Shown here in pieces: positions 36,750 through 48,295 of a DNA stretch of 64,000 bases. Both the position numbers and the translations under genes were made by a program. Source of the stretch: Manis javanica (Eukaryota; Chordata; Mammalia; Pholidota; Manidae). The notes beneath the pieces are model-generated. The model did no database searches. It saw only the letters and a program-made list of their open reading frames with translations, and was not told where the DNA came from. Position 1 is the first letter of the stretch, and every line of letters starts with the position of its first letter. The DNA lies in contig NC_133161.1 in assembly GCF_040802235.1 (NCBI RefSeq), forward strand, positions 102,193,001 through 102,257,000. The letters are read 5' to 3'.

Positions 36750-37000
36750 AATTATTTATTATATTAATAACTAATATTTAAGGACAGTTACTAGATACCA
36801 AGCACTATGTTAAACTCTGAAACAACGCTAATCACTTAAGATTACAGCCACCGAAAAGATAGGTACTATTGTGTCCCCCATTTTAGAGACTAAAACTAAG
36901 TTAGGGACATTAACTAAGTCACCCAGGATAACGCAAAGCAAGGATCTGTGCCCCGGCAGCACCACCTAAGAGCCTTCTTCACCAATATACCAGCACTACA
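36750..37000 (-). repeat. MIR-type SINE relic, inverted
   Basis: The plus strand shows the antisense MIR order: ACCAAGCACTATGTTAAACT, GATAGGTACTATTGTGTCCC, CCATTTTAGAGACTAAAACT and GGATCTGTGCCCCGGCAGCA. Confidence 0.75.
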
Positions 37001-38260
37001 CAATGTTCTTGGTCATCACACCAACACCAGTGCTCTCATCTCTGCCCAGCACCCAGTTCTCCTATGAACAGTTCAATGCAGGAGCAGTTCGTGTGGGCAC
37101 TTAGTGTTCCTCAGCAAACGTGTGCCCAGCTTGCTGCCTAGTAGCAAATGAAGAGGATGTGTAGGTGTGGCTCTCCTGCCACTTTGTCAGGAAGCTTTTA
37201 TTTTAGCCACCATCTGTCATCATTTTTCTCCTGGTGAGATCAGACTAAGCTGTGCCTTCCCATGGTGCATCGTCAGGAGGAAGCATCTCTCTGCCTCCCT
37301 GCCGAGATGTTTGGGTGGTGAACTTACATAACTTTGCACCTACACCCTCAACCCACGCAAGGATTATGCAATTGGGTTTAGGATTCCTTGCAGTGCTTTC
37401 TGGAAATATGAACCTCTTCAGAACACTCATCCTTGGATTTTCAACTACATAGGATTTTCTGACTGGGATTGATGTGTGTTCTGTCTATATAAATGAGTCT
37501 ATGGGCTGCGGTTCCCAAGGAGCAGAAAGAGGAAGAAATAGGCTTTGTGTTCTTAAGATTCCCAAGCATTGACTATGGAGAAGAGCTCCCAGCTGACACA
37601 TATGCTGTATTTGCTTTCAGCATCAGGCCAGTCTGGGCATGCGGGATGGACAGAGGAGTGGTCTGCTGGGGGTCAGATCTCAGGGCGAGCGAGGGGCCTA
37701 CTGGAAGGAGGTCCTCCTAAGGACAGAGGGTGAGAAGTGCAGGAGCAGCCCCAGGCCAGAGGTTCTATAGGTAGTAGGGGTGGGGTGTTCTGAGCTTCAC
37801 ACAGTGTCACCCTACAGACTGAGACCTTGTCCAGACCTGTGGGGACACTTGTGGCTCCAGCAGCAGCCTCTGAGCCACAGCGCTGTGTGGAACTGTGTGA
37901 AGGAACTAGCAGGGGCAATCACGGCACCAGAAGTCAGATGGGGTAACAGCAAGGCAGGGTGGAGAGCGGCTCAAGAGTGTGGGTGACATCCGGAATTTTC
38001 CTCTCTTCACAGGCACACACCAGACCCCAGGGTGCCAGGTATAGTCTGGATCCCTGGATTTAGGGCAGAAGGGGCCTACCTCCAGCTGTGCTCCAACTGT
38101 GGCCAGGAATGGACTTGAGCCTCACAAACTACAGTTGTTCCTGCCACTGGTACCCCTCTGGGGCCAAAGGGACCTGCTTGTCCACATTTCCATAACTAAT
38201 GAAGGCATCAAGTGGTCCTGGGAGGATCTGCCCCAGGGGGCTGTGCCTCCACCTGGTCTT

Positions 38261-38345
38261 GCTGCAGCCACCTCCCTCTAAGGAGAAAACAGCTAAGCTG
38301 TTCCTGGTGGTCATGCCCCAACGTGCTAGGCCACCTGGGGGGCAG
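38261..38345. repeat. 85-bp dispersed direct repeat, copy 1
   Basis: From GCTGCAGCCACCTCCCTCTA to the CCTGGGGGGCAGG block. About 90 percent identical to 39221-39305 by eye, with one small indel. Sequence on both sides differs. Its family is unknown to me. Confidence 0.8.
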
Positions 38346-39220
38346 GACCTGCTGTAAGGTGGCTGCAGGACTCCCTTGATCCAGCAGGTGGGCAGGGAGC
38401 AGAGTGAAGAGGTGTCCTGAGCGTTTTTTGTCTCCTGCTGGTGCTCAGAGTAGCAGCTTTTCTGAGGGAGCCTCAAGGCCTCACACCCTCCTCTGACTGT
38501 TCACTGCCACCAGAAACATGACATGGGACCAGCAGCATGCAGTCCCACAGAAATGACAATGCCAGGCCTTTTGTTTAAAATCTAGGGGAATAATATGGTT
38601 AAAGGTACTAAAATATAAAGCTTTTCCCTTTTCCTGCCAGCCTCTTTCTACTTGTCACAGTGTTTTTCACTAGCCGTTTACTGTCATTCTAAGTAGAGAA
38701 AAACTGAAAAATTTAAGCAATTAGCATGAACTTTACCATCTGCCTTCATACTGATGAGCCATTCATATTGTGCAATGCCAGCTTTAAGTGGAAATGTAAG
38801 GGAATGTAACCTGTACAAGGGCCCATCAAGATCACACATTTGTATCCATAGCTTGCACTTGCTCATGTACTGCATTCACACCAGAGCAGTGGACGCTCTG
38901 CGCAAAACTAACTCTACTGCTTTCATTTCACTTCCTGGTGCACACCTGCTCCTGCAGGAGACAGGTAAGGCCAGGCGAGTGGAAAAGGAGCCATGGGTTG
39001 TCCTATTTTTCTATTTCCTTCTATGTCATCATTTCCAGTGTAAGTGGTTGGCTGAGACGTAACTAATCTACGAGAGTAAATCAGATGCTTCAGGAAAGAG
39101 GAAAAACTCATGGCTTCTCCATTTGTCAATTGAGTATTGGATCTTGTGGGTAACCCCAGGTAGTGGAAAGGAATTTGTGTGTGTGCATGTGCATTTGTGT
39201 AGGTGAGTGTATTGTGTATT

Positions 39221-39305
39221 GCTGCAGTCACCTGCTCTAAGGAGAAAACAGCAAAGCTGTTCCTGGTGGTCATGTCCTGACGTGCTTGGCCACCTAGGGG
39301 GCAGG
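39221..39305. repeat. 85-bp dispersed direct repeat, copy 2
   Basis: Same orientation as 38261-38345, 960 bp away. The shared core is CTAAGGAGAAAACAGC followed by AAGCTGTTCCTGGTGGTCAT. Confidence 0.8.
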
Positions 39306-40514
39306 TGTGTGTTTGTGTGTGTATTGCACTAGAGTGTATGTAGTTGAATTGAGAGAAGAGTGAGAAATGGATTACCTCTTTCCAAAATATAATCCCTCTA
39401 CAGAGTTTTAAGAGATTATAGGGTAACCTCCCTCAGCAATATCCTGAGTTCTAGAAGCAAGAGGAATGGAAGCACATTTCCCAGGTAGAGAAAGGGCCGC
39501 TCTGTTCTCTAGGCCATAAGGGACTCAAACAAAGCAAAGTTTTGTGGATGCCATAGCTATGGCAGTTTTAAGGCTGCTGCTCTTGGAAACACTACCAAAA
39601 CACACACAAAAAACTGGTAAATTCAAATATGTATCGTATCTAAGACTAAATGCTTAGGAAGTACTGACATATTTCACTAGGGTTACTATATGCAGAAAAG
39701 AGAGCCAATAGCAAAGAATTATAAGTTCCAAAGTAGTGAGTGATCAATTCTGAACACTTTTGGGAGGTGGTCCTCTCGTTTCTTGGTCGTGTGAGCTGAA
39801 AGTGTAGCATATAGTCCACCCCCAATTTTGAGCTTCAGTCTTTATTCCCTCTTCAGTGCTTTGGTCACTTGACAGCTCCATCTGATGAGAATAAACAGAG
39901 GAATAATGTTTTTATAGTCAAGGAAAAAAGCCAGAGGCTTCTGAATCAACCTAGTTTAATCCGACAGACCTGCCTAATGCCCAAAAGGCAGCTGGCACTG
40001 TGGTTCCCCTCCTTGACCCAAGACAGAAAATGACCAATGCTTCAGGCACTCAGAATTTCTCCTGGCACAGTGGTGCCAGTCTCCGATCACCTCTCCCCTT
40101 CCTGTGCCACTCACCCTGCCTGCGAATGATCTGCCTGGACTCAAGTCCCACCTCAGGCTACCAGTCAACATAACTGTCCCTTACTATCCTTCAGTGGCTC
40201 CCAAGCTGAAAAAAGTCATCTAACTGGTATGCCTACCTTAAAGGCCCTGCATACATCTGGCTTCCACCTCACCCTCCTGCTTTTCTCTGGGATAGTAAAA
40301 GCCAGCTGGGGCATCCTGCTCACCTGGTCATTGGGTTGGGATTATTGGGTCCCTGGAGCTCAAATTTTGGCAGGAACCCACTCCCATGTTAAATGCTGAA
40401 ATTATTTACCTATTTTAAAGGACTGTATGATGATAGCAAATCTGCAGGGCAAAAACAGCCCGGATAGACTGCCAGTTTCCAACCCAGGAGAGGAATGTGT
40501 TGAGGACGAAAATA

Positions 40515-41983
40515 TCCTTACTTTGGAGTTTATTTTTCTTCTATCCTAAATGAAAGAGAGCCTTCTACACCAATAACAGCAGGATGTATGTTCTTTCGAA
40601 GTGGACATGAAATATTCTTCAAGATAAAAAAAAAATCTGGGCCATAAAAGAAGTCTCAAAAAACACAAAAGAATTCAAGTCACAAGAGTATGTTCTCCAC
40701 ATAATGGAAGCAAACTTGAGATACATGGTGAAGTCAGTATCTGAAAAATCCCAAATATTTGGAAACTAAATGCCACACATCTAAATAAGCCAGCGGTCAA
40801 ATAAGAGGTCAAAAGGAAAATTAGAAATTGTTTTGAATCGAATGAGAATGAATATACACTGTATGAATTCTGTGGGACATGGTTCAGTCAGCCGTGAGGA
40901 CCACACGTCACAGTTAAGACCTGTATCAGGAAAGAGGCATGGCCTTGCAAAAAGGACTTCAGCTCTTACTGTAAGAAATTAGAAGAAGCAAATTCAACCC
41001 AAACTAATCAGAGGTGAAATAATAAATATTACAGCAGAAATTAAATATTAAATTAGACATAACAATTAAATTTAAAAATTAACTATAAATATAAAATTAA
41101 ATTCAAAATTATATAAACTAAATAGAACACAGACAAAACTTTAGAGAAAAATCAACAAAATCAAATGTTAGTTTTTGAGAAGCTAAGAATAATCGGCAAA
41201 CTTCCAGACAGACTAATTTGGGGAAAAAAAGACAAAAGATACAAATTATCAATATCAGGAATAAGGGTGGTCACATCATTACAGGTTCTGCCAGATTATA
41301 AGAGATTAAAAACTAAACATTATGAACAACTTTATCCCAGTAGAATTGACTTCTTAGATAAGTAAACAAATCTCTTGAAAGATACAAACTGCCAAAGCAC
41401 TTCAGGAGAAATAGCCTAAAACTTCCAGTGTTTATTAAAGATTCAATTTGTAGCTAAAAGCCTTCCACAAACAAAATTTCAGGTCCAAAGGGCATCACTG
41501 GTGAGTTTCACAAAACATTTAAGAGAAAAAGTAATACCAGTAATTCTATAGAAACTCTTCTGGAAAATTGAAGAGGAGGCTGTATTTCCCAGCTCACCTG
41601 ATAAAGCCAGTATGACCCTGATGCCAAAACCAGAGAAAGATATTTCAGTGGAAAAAAGGATCTACAACCAGTATTCCTCATGAACACAGATGTGAAAAGT
41701 CTTAGCAAAATTCAGCAAACTGAATTCAATAATATGTAAAAAAAAAAAGTGATGTATTAAAACACAGTAACCAGATTTATCCTATGAATGAAGTTAAATA
41801 TTAAAGAAATCAATCACTGTTTCACCATATTAATAAAATTTTTAAAAAAACATGATCATCTCAATACAGAAAAAGCAAGTGGTAAAATTCAAACATCCAT
41901 TCCTGATTTTTAAAAAAAAACTTAGCAGATCAGGAATAGAAGTGAATTTACTCAACTTGATAAGGGGCATCTATGAAAAAACT
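40515..41983 (+). repeat. Old L1 ORF2 block, left part of an interrupted L1
   Basis: This relic starts near the endonuclease end (TAACAGCAGGATGTATGTTC, GAAGTGGACATGAAATATTC) and runs through the linker (GTTAGTTTTTGAGAAGCTAA) to the RT start (GCCAGTATGACCCTGATGCC; ATGATCATCTCAATACAG). It breaks off after GGGGCATCTATGAAAAAAC. The next RT part appears only at 44.35 kb, so the block 41984-44342 is an insertion. A tiny AT-rich part at 41030-41120 looks scrambled. Confidence 0.75.
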
Positions 41984-42599
41984 TTTTTCACAGGACAAGG
42001 GTATTGCTCTGTTGTTAGGAGATCTTCTTGCACGCTAGGTGAGACCTCAACCTGGGATAGGGTTCTTGACTCTGACAGAAGAATAATTCTTGATCAAGGT
42101 TAAAGGGTGTAGGTAGGAAAGGAATTCATTAAAGTGTGGGTAGAGTGAATGGCAGCAGCTGTCTGTCAGCAGACAGAGGAAGGAAAGGGTAGTTCACTGA
42201 ACTCCTGCTCCAGGTAGGGCAGATCCCTTGCCAACTCCTTCAGCCAGGGTCACCTGGCGTCCAGCGTCCACTTGAATCTATATGGCATGGGAGCTAAGTC
42301 CCTACCACCCCAGGATTTAGGGGAGCCCCTAGAACACTGAATGGAGTGAGATTATGTTCTGAGAACTTCCAAAGCAAAGAAAGGACATTTTCGGGCAGGC
42401 TGCTACAGAGCATAATCGTACAGCTGCAGTCCTGTCCGGGTCATTCAGGCAACGGGAACATACAAGCCCAAATCAGAGATCTCAGCAGCCCTTCCCTACT
42501 TGTCTGAAGTAGGACAGAGAGAATGAAGACTTGTGCTTAAGTCGAGAAAATTGAGTGAAGTAATAAAGTAACAAAGTCACTGACCACGGAGGTGGAGGT

Positions 42600-42611
42600 C
42601 AGTGAGTTCTT
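42600..42611. repeat. Target-site duplication, left copy
   Basis: CAGTGAGTTCTT, identical to 43808-43819; it adjoins the T-rich side (the poly(A) tail on the minus strand), as expected for L1-mediated insertion. Confidence 0.85.
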
Positions 42612-43807
42612 TTTCTTTTTTTCTTTTATAATTGAGATTTTGTTTTGAGGATCAGTATACAAGCATTTCAATTTGTACACAATTCTTAACATATGTACTG
42701 AATATCTAAAAAATCATGCAGTGATTTTTTTTCTCAACAGTTATAACAGAGACTTTCCAGCTTAAACTTTGGAAACAAATCTTCCTTAATAGGATATCAA
42801 GTACCATTTTCTTCAAATGTTGATATGCTGTTACATTGTGAAAGTTCCACTAACTCACAATTTTATATCATATTCACCACATATACAAATTTTCAATCTT
42901 CCACAGCACATTAACAAAGTTACTAGGAAAACTGGATGACCACAGAGATATTATAGAGTGCACGGAATTCTGACCAGGAGAGCCAAGATCAAGGAGTGGT
43001 TTTCTTTAGGAAATAATTCTACTGAAAACAACACAGGAGTAGAAGTAATTTAAAATGTTAGATATATTAAATGCATGACTGACTCTAAATTGCCATTTAG
43101 TATGTTTATATTACAGGATATAAAAACTACCTCCACTGTGGAATGTTAAAATGATACCCAAGACAATCAAACCTCCCATATTCAATATACCACTATTTTC
43201 TGTGCCAAAAAAACACACAACCACTAAAGATTTCACTTCTTAAGAAAAGCATTTACACTTAAAAAATGGGATGAGGTAGGATTTCCTCCTTAAAAATGTT
43301 TCTAGAGCTACTAAAAAACTTGCATTTACAAAATAGTTGATAAAAATATTTCTCTGGGTTGTTCAAGAAGGGAAACAAGGGACCACTGATAAGCCCTGGT
43401 ACATGGTATTATTCAGAGTCGGCTTCTTTCTCTCCTGCTTCATCACATGCTGGACTCTCCATTTTTAGTTTCTCCATTTGCAGCAGGTAAACCTTTCACT
43501 TTCTGGTTAGCCACTTCAGCCTGTTTTCCCTTTGCTCCCCTTTTCCCTTTAGTTTGCACTTTTTTGTCTGAAGATTTATCCTTTCTTGACACCTTTTTTT
43601 TGGCTTCGTTTCTGCTTTTGTGGGAGCAGGTTTAGCTGACATCCTCCCCGATCTCCTCTTGGGCTCCTCCTGCGTTGAGCCCTCCGCGGAGTTGACCTTC
43701 CTCTTGGGCATGTGGTGGCAGGGTGGCACACACCTGGAACCTGGGGGCCATGGCACGGGGAAGCCTTGGCAAAGCTGGGCTGCTTGGCCACTGGTGCTCC
43801 TCCTATC
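42612..43807 (-). pseudogene. HMGN1: HMGN1 processed pseudogene (retrocopy)
   Basis: HMGN1 is a nucleosome-binding high-mobility-group protein. On the minus strand ATG at 43711 opens MPKRKVNSAEG and the RRS-x-R-x-SAKP nucleosome-binding signature. The parent's end (EAGEKEA-DSE then TAA) is found at 43409-43411, giving a 303-base ATG-to-stop span, the same as the parent's 100 codons. An early insertion and a later compensating deletion shift the middle out of frame, and a TGA appears at 43496-43498. There are no introns. A long 3'UTR follows to a degenerate A-tail (plus-strand T-rich 42612-42629). The 12-bp direct repeat CAGTGAGTTCTT flanks it at 42600-42611 and 43808-43819. This is a dead L1-mediated copy. 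Confidence 0.9.
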
Positions 43808-43819
43808 CAGTGAGTTCTT
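43808..43819. repeat. Target-site duplication, right copy
   Basis: CAGTGAGTTCTT at the 5' end of the HMGN1 retrocopy, 12 of 12 bases identical to the left copy. Confidence 0.85.
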
Positions 43820-44345
43820 GTCTTTATCATGAAAAAGAGTTCAGAGACAGGTGCAACAGGCTTTTGCCACAAGAAAGTTTATTTGATAAGACAGTACACA
43901 CTCAGAGGAGAGTGCAAGTGATCTCAGAGAGGAGGCATGTTTAAAGGTTTAAGATTAAGATTTTTAAGGATTTCAAGAACGGGGTAAAGGGCCAGGGGAG
44001 CGTAGGCTGGCAGATGGTCTCCTGATGTGTCTCAGGTGAGAGACATATGTCACCACCCACTGTCATCCCCTGGATATTCTGTAAGATAAACTTAGTACAA
44101 GGGATCTATTGATCCTGTTCTTCCTCAAGATAGTGGTTACCCTCAAGCAGTGGAAACATATCATTTAGAACTGCTTGCCCTGCCTTAAGTCATTTGTTGG
44201 CTAATCACCATAAAATATGTTAGGAATCTTACCTCCTAACTCCCTGATTTTTAAAATGGAATCTTAGCTTTAATATTCTCACTACGTCTATAGTAAGAAT
44301 CATACCAGTCTTATTATTTAAATCTCAGCATTTTTCATCACAGTC

Positions 44346-47025
44346 AGGGAAAAACTGATTGTGATGCTTGTCCCATGTCTCTGCTCTACCTCATAACCAC
44401 CCTTGTTCAACAGCATACTGGAGGTCATTGCCACTCAAATAGGGTAGTGTAAATCTACTACCTTGATGAGGGAAAAGAAAGAAAAGCTATCCAGAATGAA
44501 AAGGAGAAAATAAAACAGTCTTTATTCATAGACAAGATATATATGATTATGTAAAAAATCTGGTGGACTGTATAGGAGAAGTTACCAGAATCAACAAAGT
44601 AGTTTTAGCAAGGTTGCAGGACACAAGATTGATACAAATACATTAAATGTTATCTCTATATTCTAGTAACAAACAACAAAAAACTGAAATTAGCAAAGCA
44701 GTGCCATTTAAAATAACATAAAATCTGAAACATCTAGAGATAAATCTGACAAGAGATGTAACACACCTGAACATTGAAAACTAAAAAACATTAGGAAAAT
44801 TAAGGACACACTAAGTAAACAAAGAAATAGACGTACCTTGGAGATATTGAGGGTTAAGTCCCAAGCCACAGCAATAAGGCAAATATTGCAATAAAAAAGT
44901 CAAATAAATTTCTTGGTTTCTAAGGCTATATAAAAGTTATGTTTACACTCTACTGCAGTCTATTAAGTGTGCAAGAGTATTATGTCCCATAAAGCAATGT
45001 ACAGACCTTAATTAAAAAATACTTTATTGCTGAAATATGCTAACCATCATCTGAGTTTTCAGTGAGTCATAATCACTAATAACAGACCATCATAACAAGT
45101 GTAATAATAATGAAAATTTGAAATATTGCAAGAATTATAAAAATGTGATACAGAAGTGAGCTAACACTGTTGGCAGCAGGGTTGTCACAAACCTTCAGTC
45201 TGTAAAAAATACATGTCTGTGAAGTGCAATCAAGTAAAGTGTGATAAGATGAGGTGTGCCTATACCACGCTCAAGGGTTACAAGACTAACCTTGTCAAGA
45301 TGTCAATTTCCCCCACACTTATCTATAGATTCAATAGAATATCAGTGAAAATAGAAACAGGTTTTCTTGCAGAAACTGACAACATAATTCTAAAATTGAC
45401 CTATACTTCTAAAAATTATACAGAAATGTATAGAGATTTGTGGAGTTAAAAAAGCCTGGAAAAATAAGAACAAAGTTAAAGAACTGACATTATCTGATTT
45501 CTAGACTTACCATAATGCTATAATTATCAAAACACTGTAGTTAGCCTTGGTAAGGACAAATTCTGAAATGTCCTAAATAAGTGACATAAGGGCCAGAGAA
45601 TGAGGGGAAAGAGACAAGGGAAGGTCATCAGTCAATAGCCGGAGGCAGAAGCAAATCAGACACTCCACATTCCTGAATGAAGTCATTTCAACAATCATCT
45701 AGAAGAAAGTCCCCAGGACCACGGCATCCCCACTGCTTGTGACCAGTGTCTGACCCTCATCAACAACCAATCCACGAGCCTTGTCTGTGGATTAACCACC
45801 TGTCCCAGGATTTTCCCTGCTTTCAGTTAGCCCACCTTCCTTATCTGTAGCCAACGTTAATTTAAAGAACTTTCTTTCCTTGAGATTCCTCATATATGTG
45901 TCCTGTTTCTTGAATCTGGTGGACACATTGTTTCTGTTAACTGGCCTTGTTGCTGGTAAAGAGGAACTTCCTGTCCGGGGACTCAGTCCTTACTCTGGCT
46001 AACATCTGTAAAGGCTCAATAAACCCTTCTGTTTCAGAGATCTCTTGGTCTCTAGAGTTTTTGATTTGTCAGCATATTACTTTAGCATAAGGCTAGACAA
46101 ATAGATCAGTGGAACAGAATAGAGAATTCAGAAATATACCCAGCTGATTTTCAACAAATGGGCAATTAAGTAGAGAAGGGATAGGATATGATGGTAGACC
46201 AAGTATATATCCATATGAAAAAAAAGAAAAAATCCATTGATTCTAATGTGTGTAATAAATAAAGTTTACTGTAAAAGAGATCATAGACCTAAAATCAAAA
46301 AGCTTCCAGAAGAAAACATAGAAAAAAATCTTTGTGACCTTGGGTTAGACAAAGATTTCATAGATAAGACAGCAAAAGCATAATCCATAAAAAAAATTAC
46401 AAATTGGACTTCATCAAAGTTTAAAAACTTGTGCATATTGAAAAACATTGGTGAATGAAAAGATAAACCACAGACTGAGAGAAAATATTGGCATTGCATA
46501 TATCTGATAAATTGCATTCACAATATATATAAATGTCAAAATGCTTAAGCAAAAAAGCAACTCAGAGAAATGCAGGCAAAGATTTGAACATATATTTCAC
46601 AAAAGATACATGGATTGACTCAAAATCCCTTAGTCATTAGATTAATGCATATTGAAACCACAGTGAAATGCCATCACACACCTTTTAGAGTAGCAGAAAT
46701 TACACTGATCATACTAAGTGTTGAACAGGATGTGAAACTAGAACTCTCACCCACTGCTTATGGGAATGTAAGATGATACAGCTTCTAGGAAGGCAGTTTG
46801 GAATTTGAATTAGTTGTACACTTGCCATATGATGCAGCCATTCTACTCTTTATATCCACACGAAGATATACAGACCACTGTTCAAAAGCAGCCTTATTTG
46901 TAATAGCCCCAAACTGGGAACACCCAAATGTACAGCAGGTAAATGGAAAAAAAATTGTATTATTGCCATATAATGCAATATTACTTATCAATAAAAAGGA
47001 AGTTTAATATATATACACAAACTTA
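44346..47025 (+). repeat. Old L1 ORF2 block, right part of the interrupted L1
   Basis: Resumes in the RT region (CATACTGGAGGTCATTGCCA), passes AGCAAGGTTGCAGGACACAA (44609), then AGATCAGTGGAACAGAATAG (46102), TCATCAAAGTTTAAAAACTT and the C-terminal blocks near 46600-46990. It is itself interrupted by an LTR at about 45569-46071. A roughly 100-bp RT segment is missing relative to intact L1s at the 41983/44346 junction. No functional frame remains. Confidence 0.75.
45569..46071 (+). mobile_element. Solo LTR inserted in the old L1
   Basis: Starts TGTCCTAAATAAG and ends GATTTGTCA, with AATAAA at 46018-46023 placed correctly for an R/U5 boundary. L1 sequence continues on both sides. No clean target-site duplication could be read, so the ends may be off by some bases. 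Family not named. Confidence 0.6.
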
Positions 47026-47029
47026 GAGT

Positions 47030-47900
47030 TCTAGACCATATTTCCAATACATGTGTGTATAAGCCAGCAAGCAACTCAGTTCTGACACTATCCAGAAAGA
47101 GCATCAGATCCCACAGGTTAGAGGCTCAATCGTGCAGGCCTCCCCACCCCCACTGCGCAGGCCAGTTGCAAGCCCAGGTTGTCCCCTGTGCTTCTGACCC
47201 AACAGCTGTAGTGGCTTAGATGGGAGATTCCCAAGGACCCCCTCCTTGCGTTTGACTAATTTGCTAGAGTGACTCACAAATCGGAGAAACATTTTTCTTA
47301 ACCAGATTACTGGTTTGTTATGAAAGGATGCAGCTCAGACACAGCTACACAGAAGAGAGCAGAGAGCAAGGCCTCGGGGAGTGGGGAGGAGCTGCCCAGC
47401 CCTCTCCGAGAGCCCTGCTCTCCCCAGACACACATGTGTTCACCCGAGAGGAGGCTCTATGGACCCTGTGCTTTCGGGTTTTATGGAGGCTTTGTGCAGA
47501 GGAATGATTGATTAAATCTGTGGCCATTGGTGAATGAACTCACTCTCCTGCCCCTCTCCCCTCTCCTGAGGTTGCAGAAGAAGGGGAGACTGAAAGCACC
47601 AAACCTCTGGTCACAGGGTAGTTCCCTGTTGCAACCGGCCCCCATCCGTGGGTGCTCTCCAAAGGTCATCTCATCAACATAGACCCAGCAGTGGTGGAAA
47701 GGGACTTGTCATGAATAACAAGACACCCATTTCAGCTGTATGGCTCTGAAGGGGTTTCAGGAACTGAGAACATAAGACCAAAAAGTATAACAAAAAATGC
47801 TCCCATACCTTTTATGCTCAGGAAATTCCAAGGGTTTGGGGAGCTGTGAGCCAGAAACAGAAAAAACACCAAAAACATCTGAGAAATATACCTTGCTCAT
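47030..47900. repeat. ERVL/MaLR-type LTR relic (class tentative)
   Basis: Recognised by the blocks AATTTGCTAGAGTGACTCAC (47259), TTTCGGGTTTTATGGAGGCT (47473), GAATGATTGATTAAATCTGT and GGAAATTCCAAGGGTTTGGG (47821), which occur in this order in a common old mammalian LTR. It again separates two L1-derived pieces. Confidence 0.5.
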
Positions 47901-47904
47901 TGGA

Positions 47905-48295
47905 ATGACCAAACATATTAGTTCTTATAAATCACAATATTACATTGCAACAACATGGAAAAATCTTGAAATAATTATACTGATGAAGGTAGCCTGACAA
48001 AAAAGGAGTACCTACTGGATGAGTCCATTTATAGAGAACTCTAGAAATGCCAATTAATCCATAGTGGCAGAGACAGAGCAACGTTTGCATGGACAGAGCA
48101 GGTGGGGAGCGGTGTGGTAAAGATCTGGGAGGGGACAATTAAAGAGGGGCACAAAGAAACTTGGAGGTTTTGTGGTCTCGATAGTCACCCTGATGGCCTC
48201 ATGGGTGTGCATATATATCAAATTCAACCAAGGGTACATTTGAAATATGTTAGTTTATTCCATGTCGATTAAACTTCAGTAAGCCTATATAAGAA
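47905..48295 (+). repeat. L1M 3' terminus
   Basis: TGCAACAACATGGAAAAATC, TTTATAGAGAACTCTAGAAA, GCATATATATCAAATTCAAC and ATGTCGATTAAACTTCAGTA are the standard 3'-end blocks of an ancient L1. It may be the tail of the interrupted L1 to its left. Confidence 0.75.

Larger units (their letters stand above)
37001..40500. other. Non-coding, mostly unique sequence
   Basis: No gene recognised. It contains a pair of 85-bp segments described separately and a GTGTGTGTG-rich patch near 39176-39325. Short open frames show no domain and no paired conservation clue. Confidence 0.4.
41984..44342 (-). mobile_element. LTR/ERV-like insertion (minus strand) split by an HMGN1 retrocopy
   Basis: The minus strand starts TGTGATGAAAAATGC at 44342. 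It shows an AATAAA polyadenylation signal (plus-strand TTTATT near 43879) followed by a U5-like segment to about 43820, and continues beyond the retrocopy from 42599 down to about 41990. Without the retrocopy the unit is about 1.15 kb. The TG start, the polyA signal and its position inside an L1 make an LTR insertion the best reading. The left end and the family are not resolved. Confidence 0.5.
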
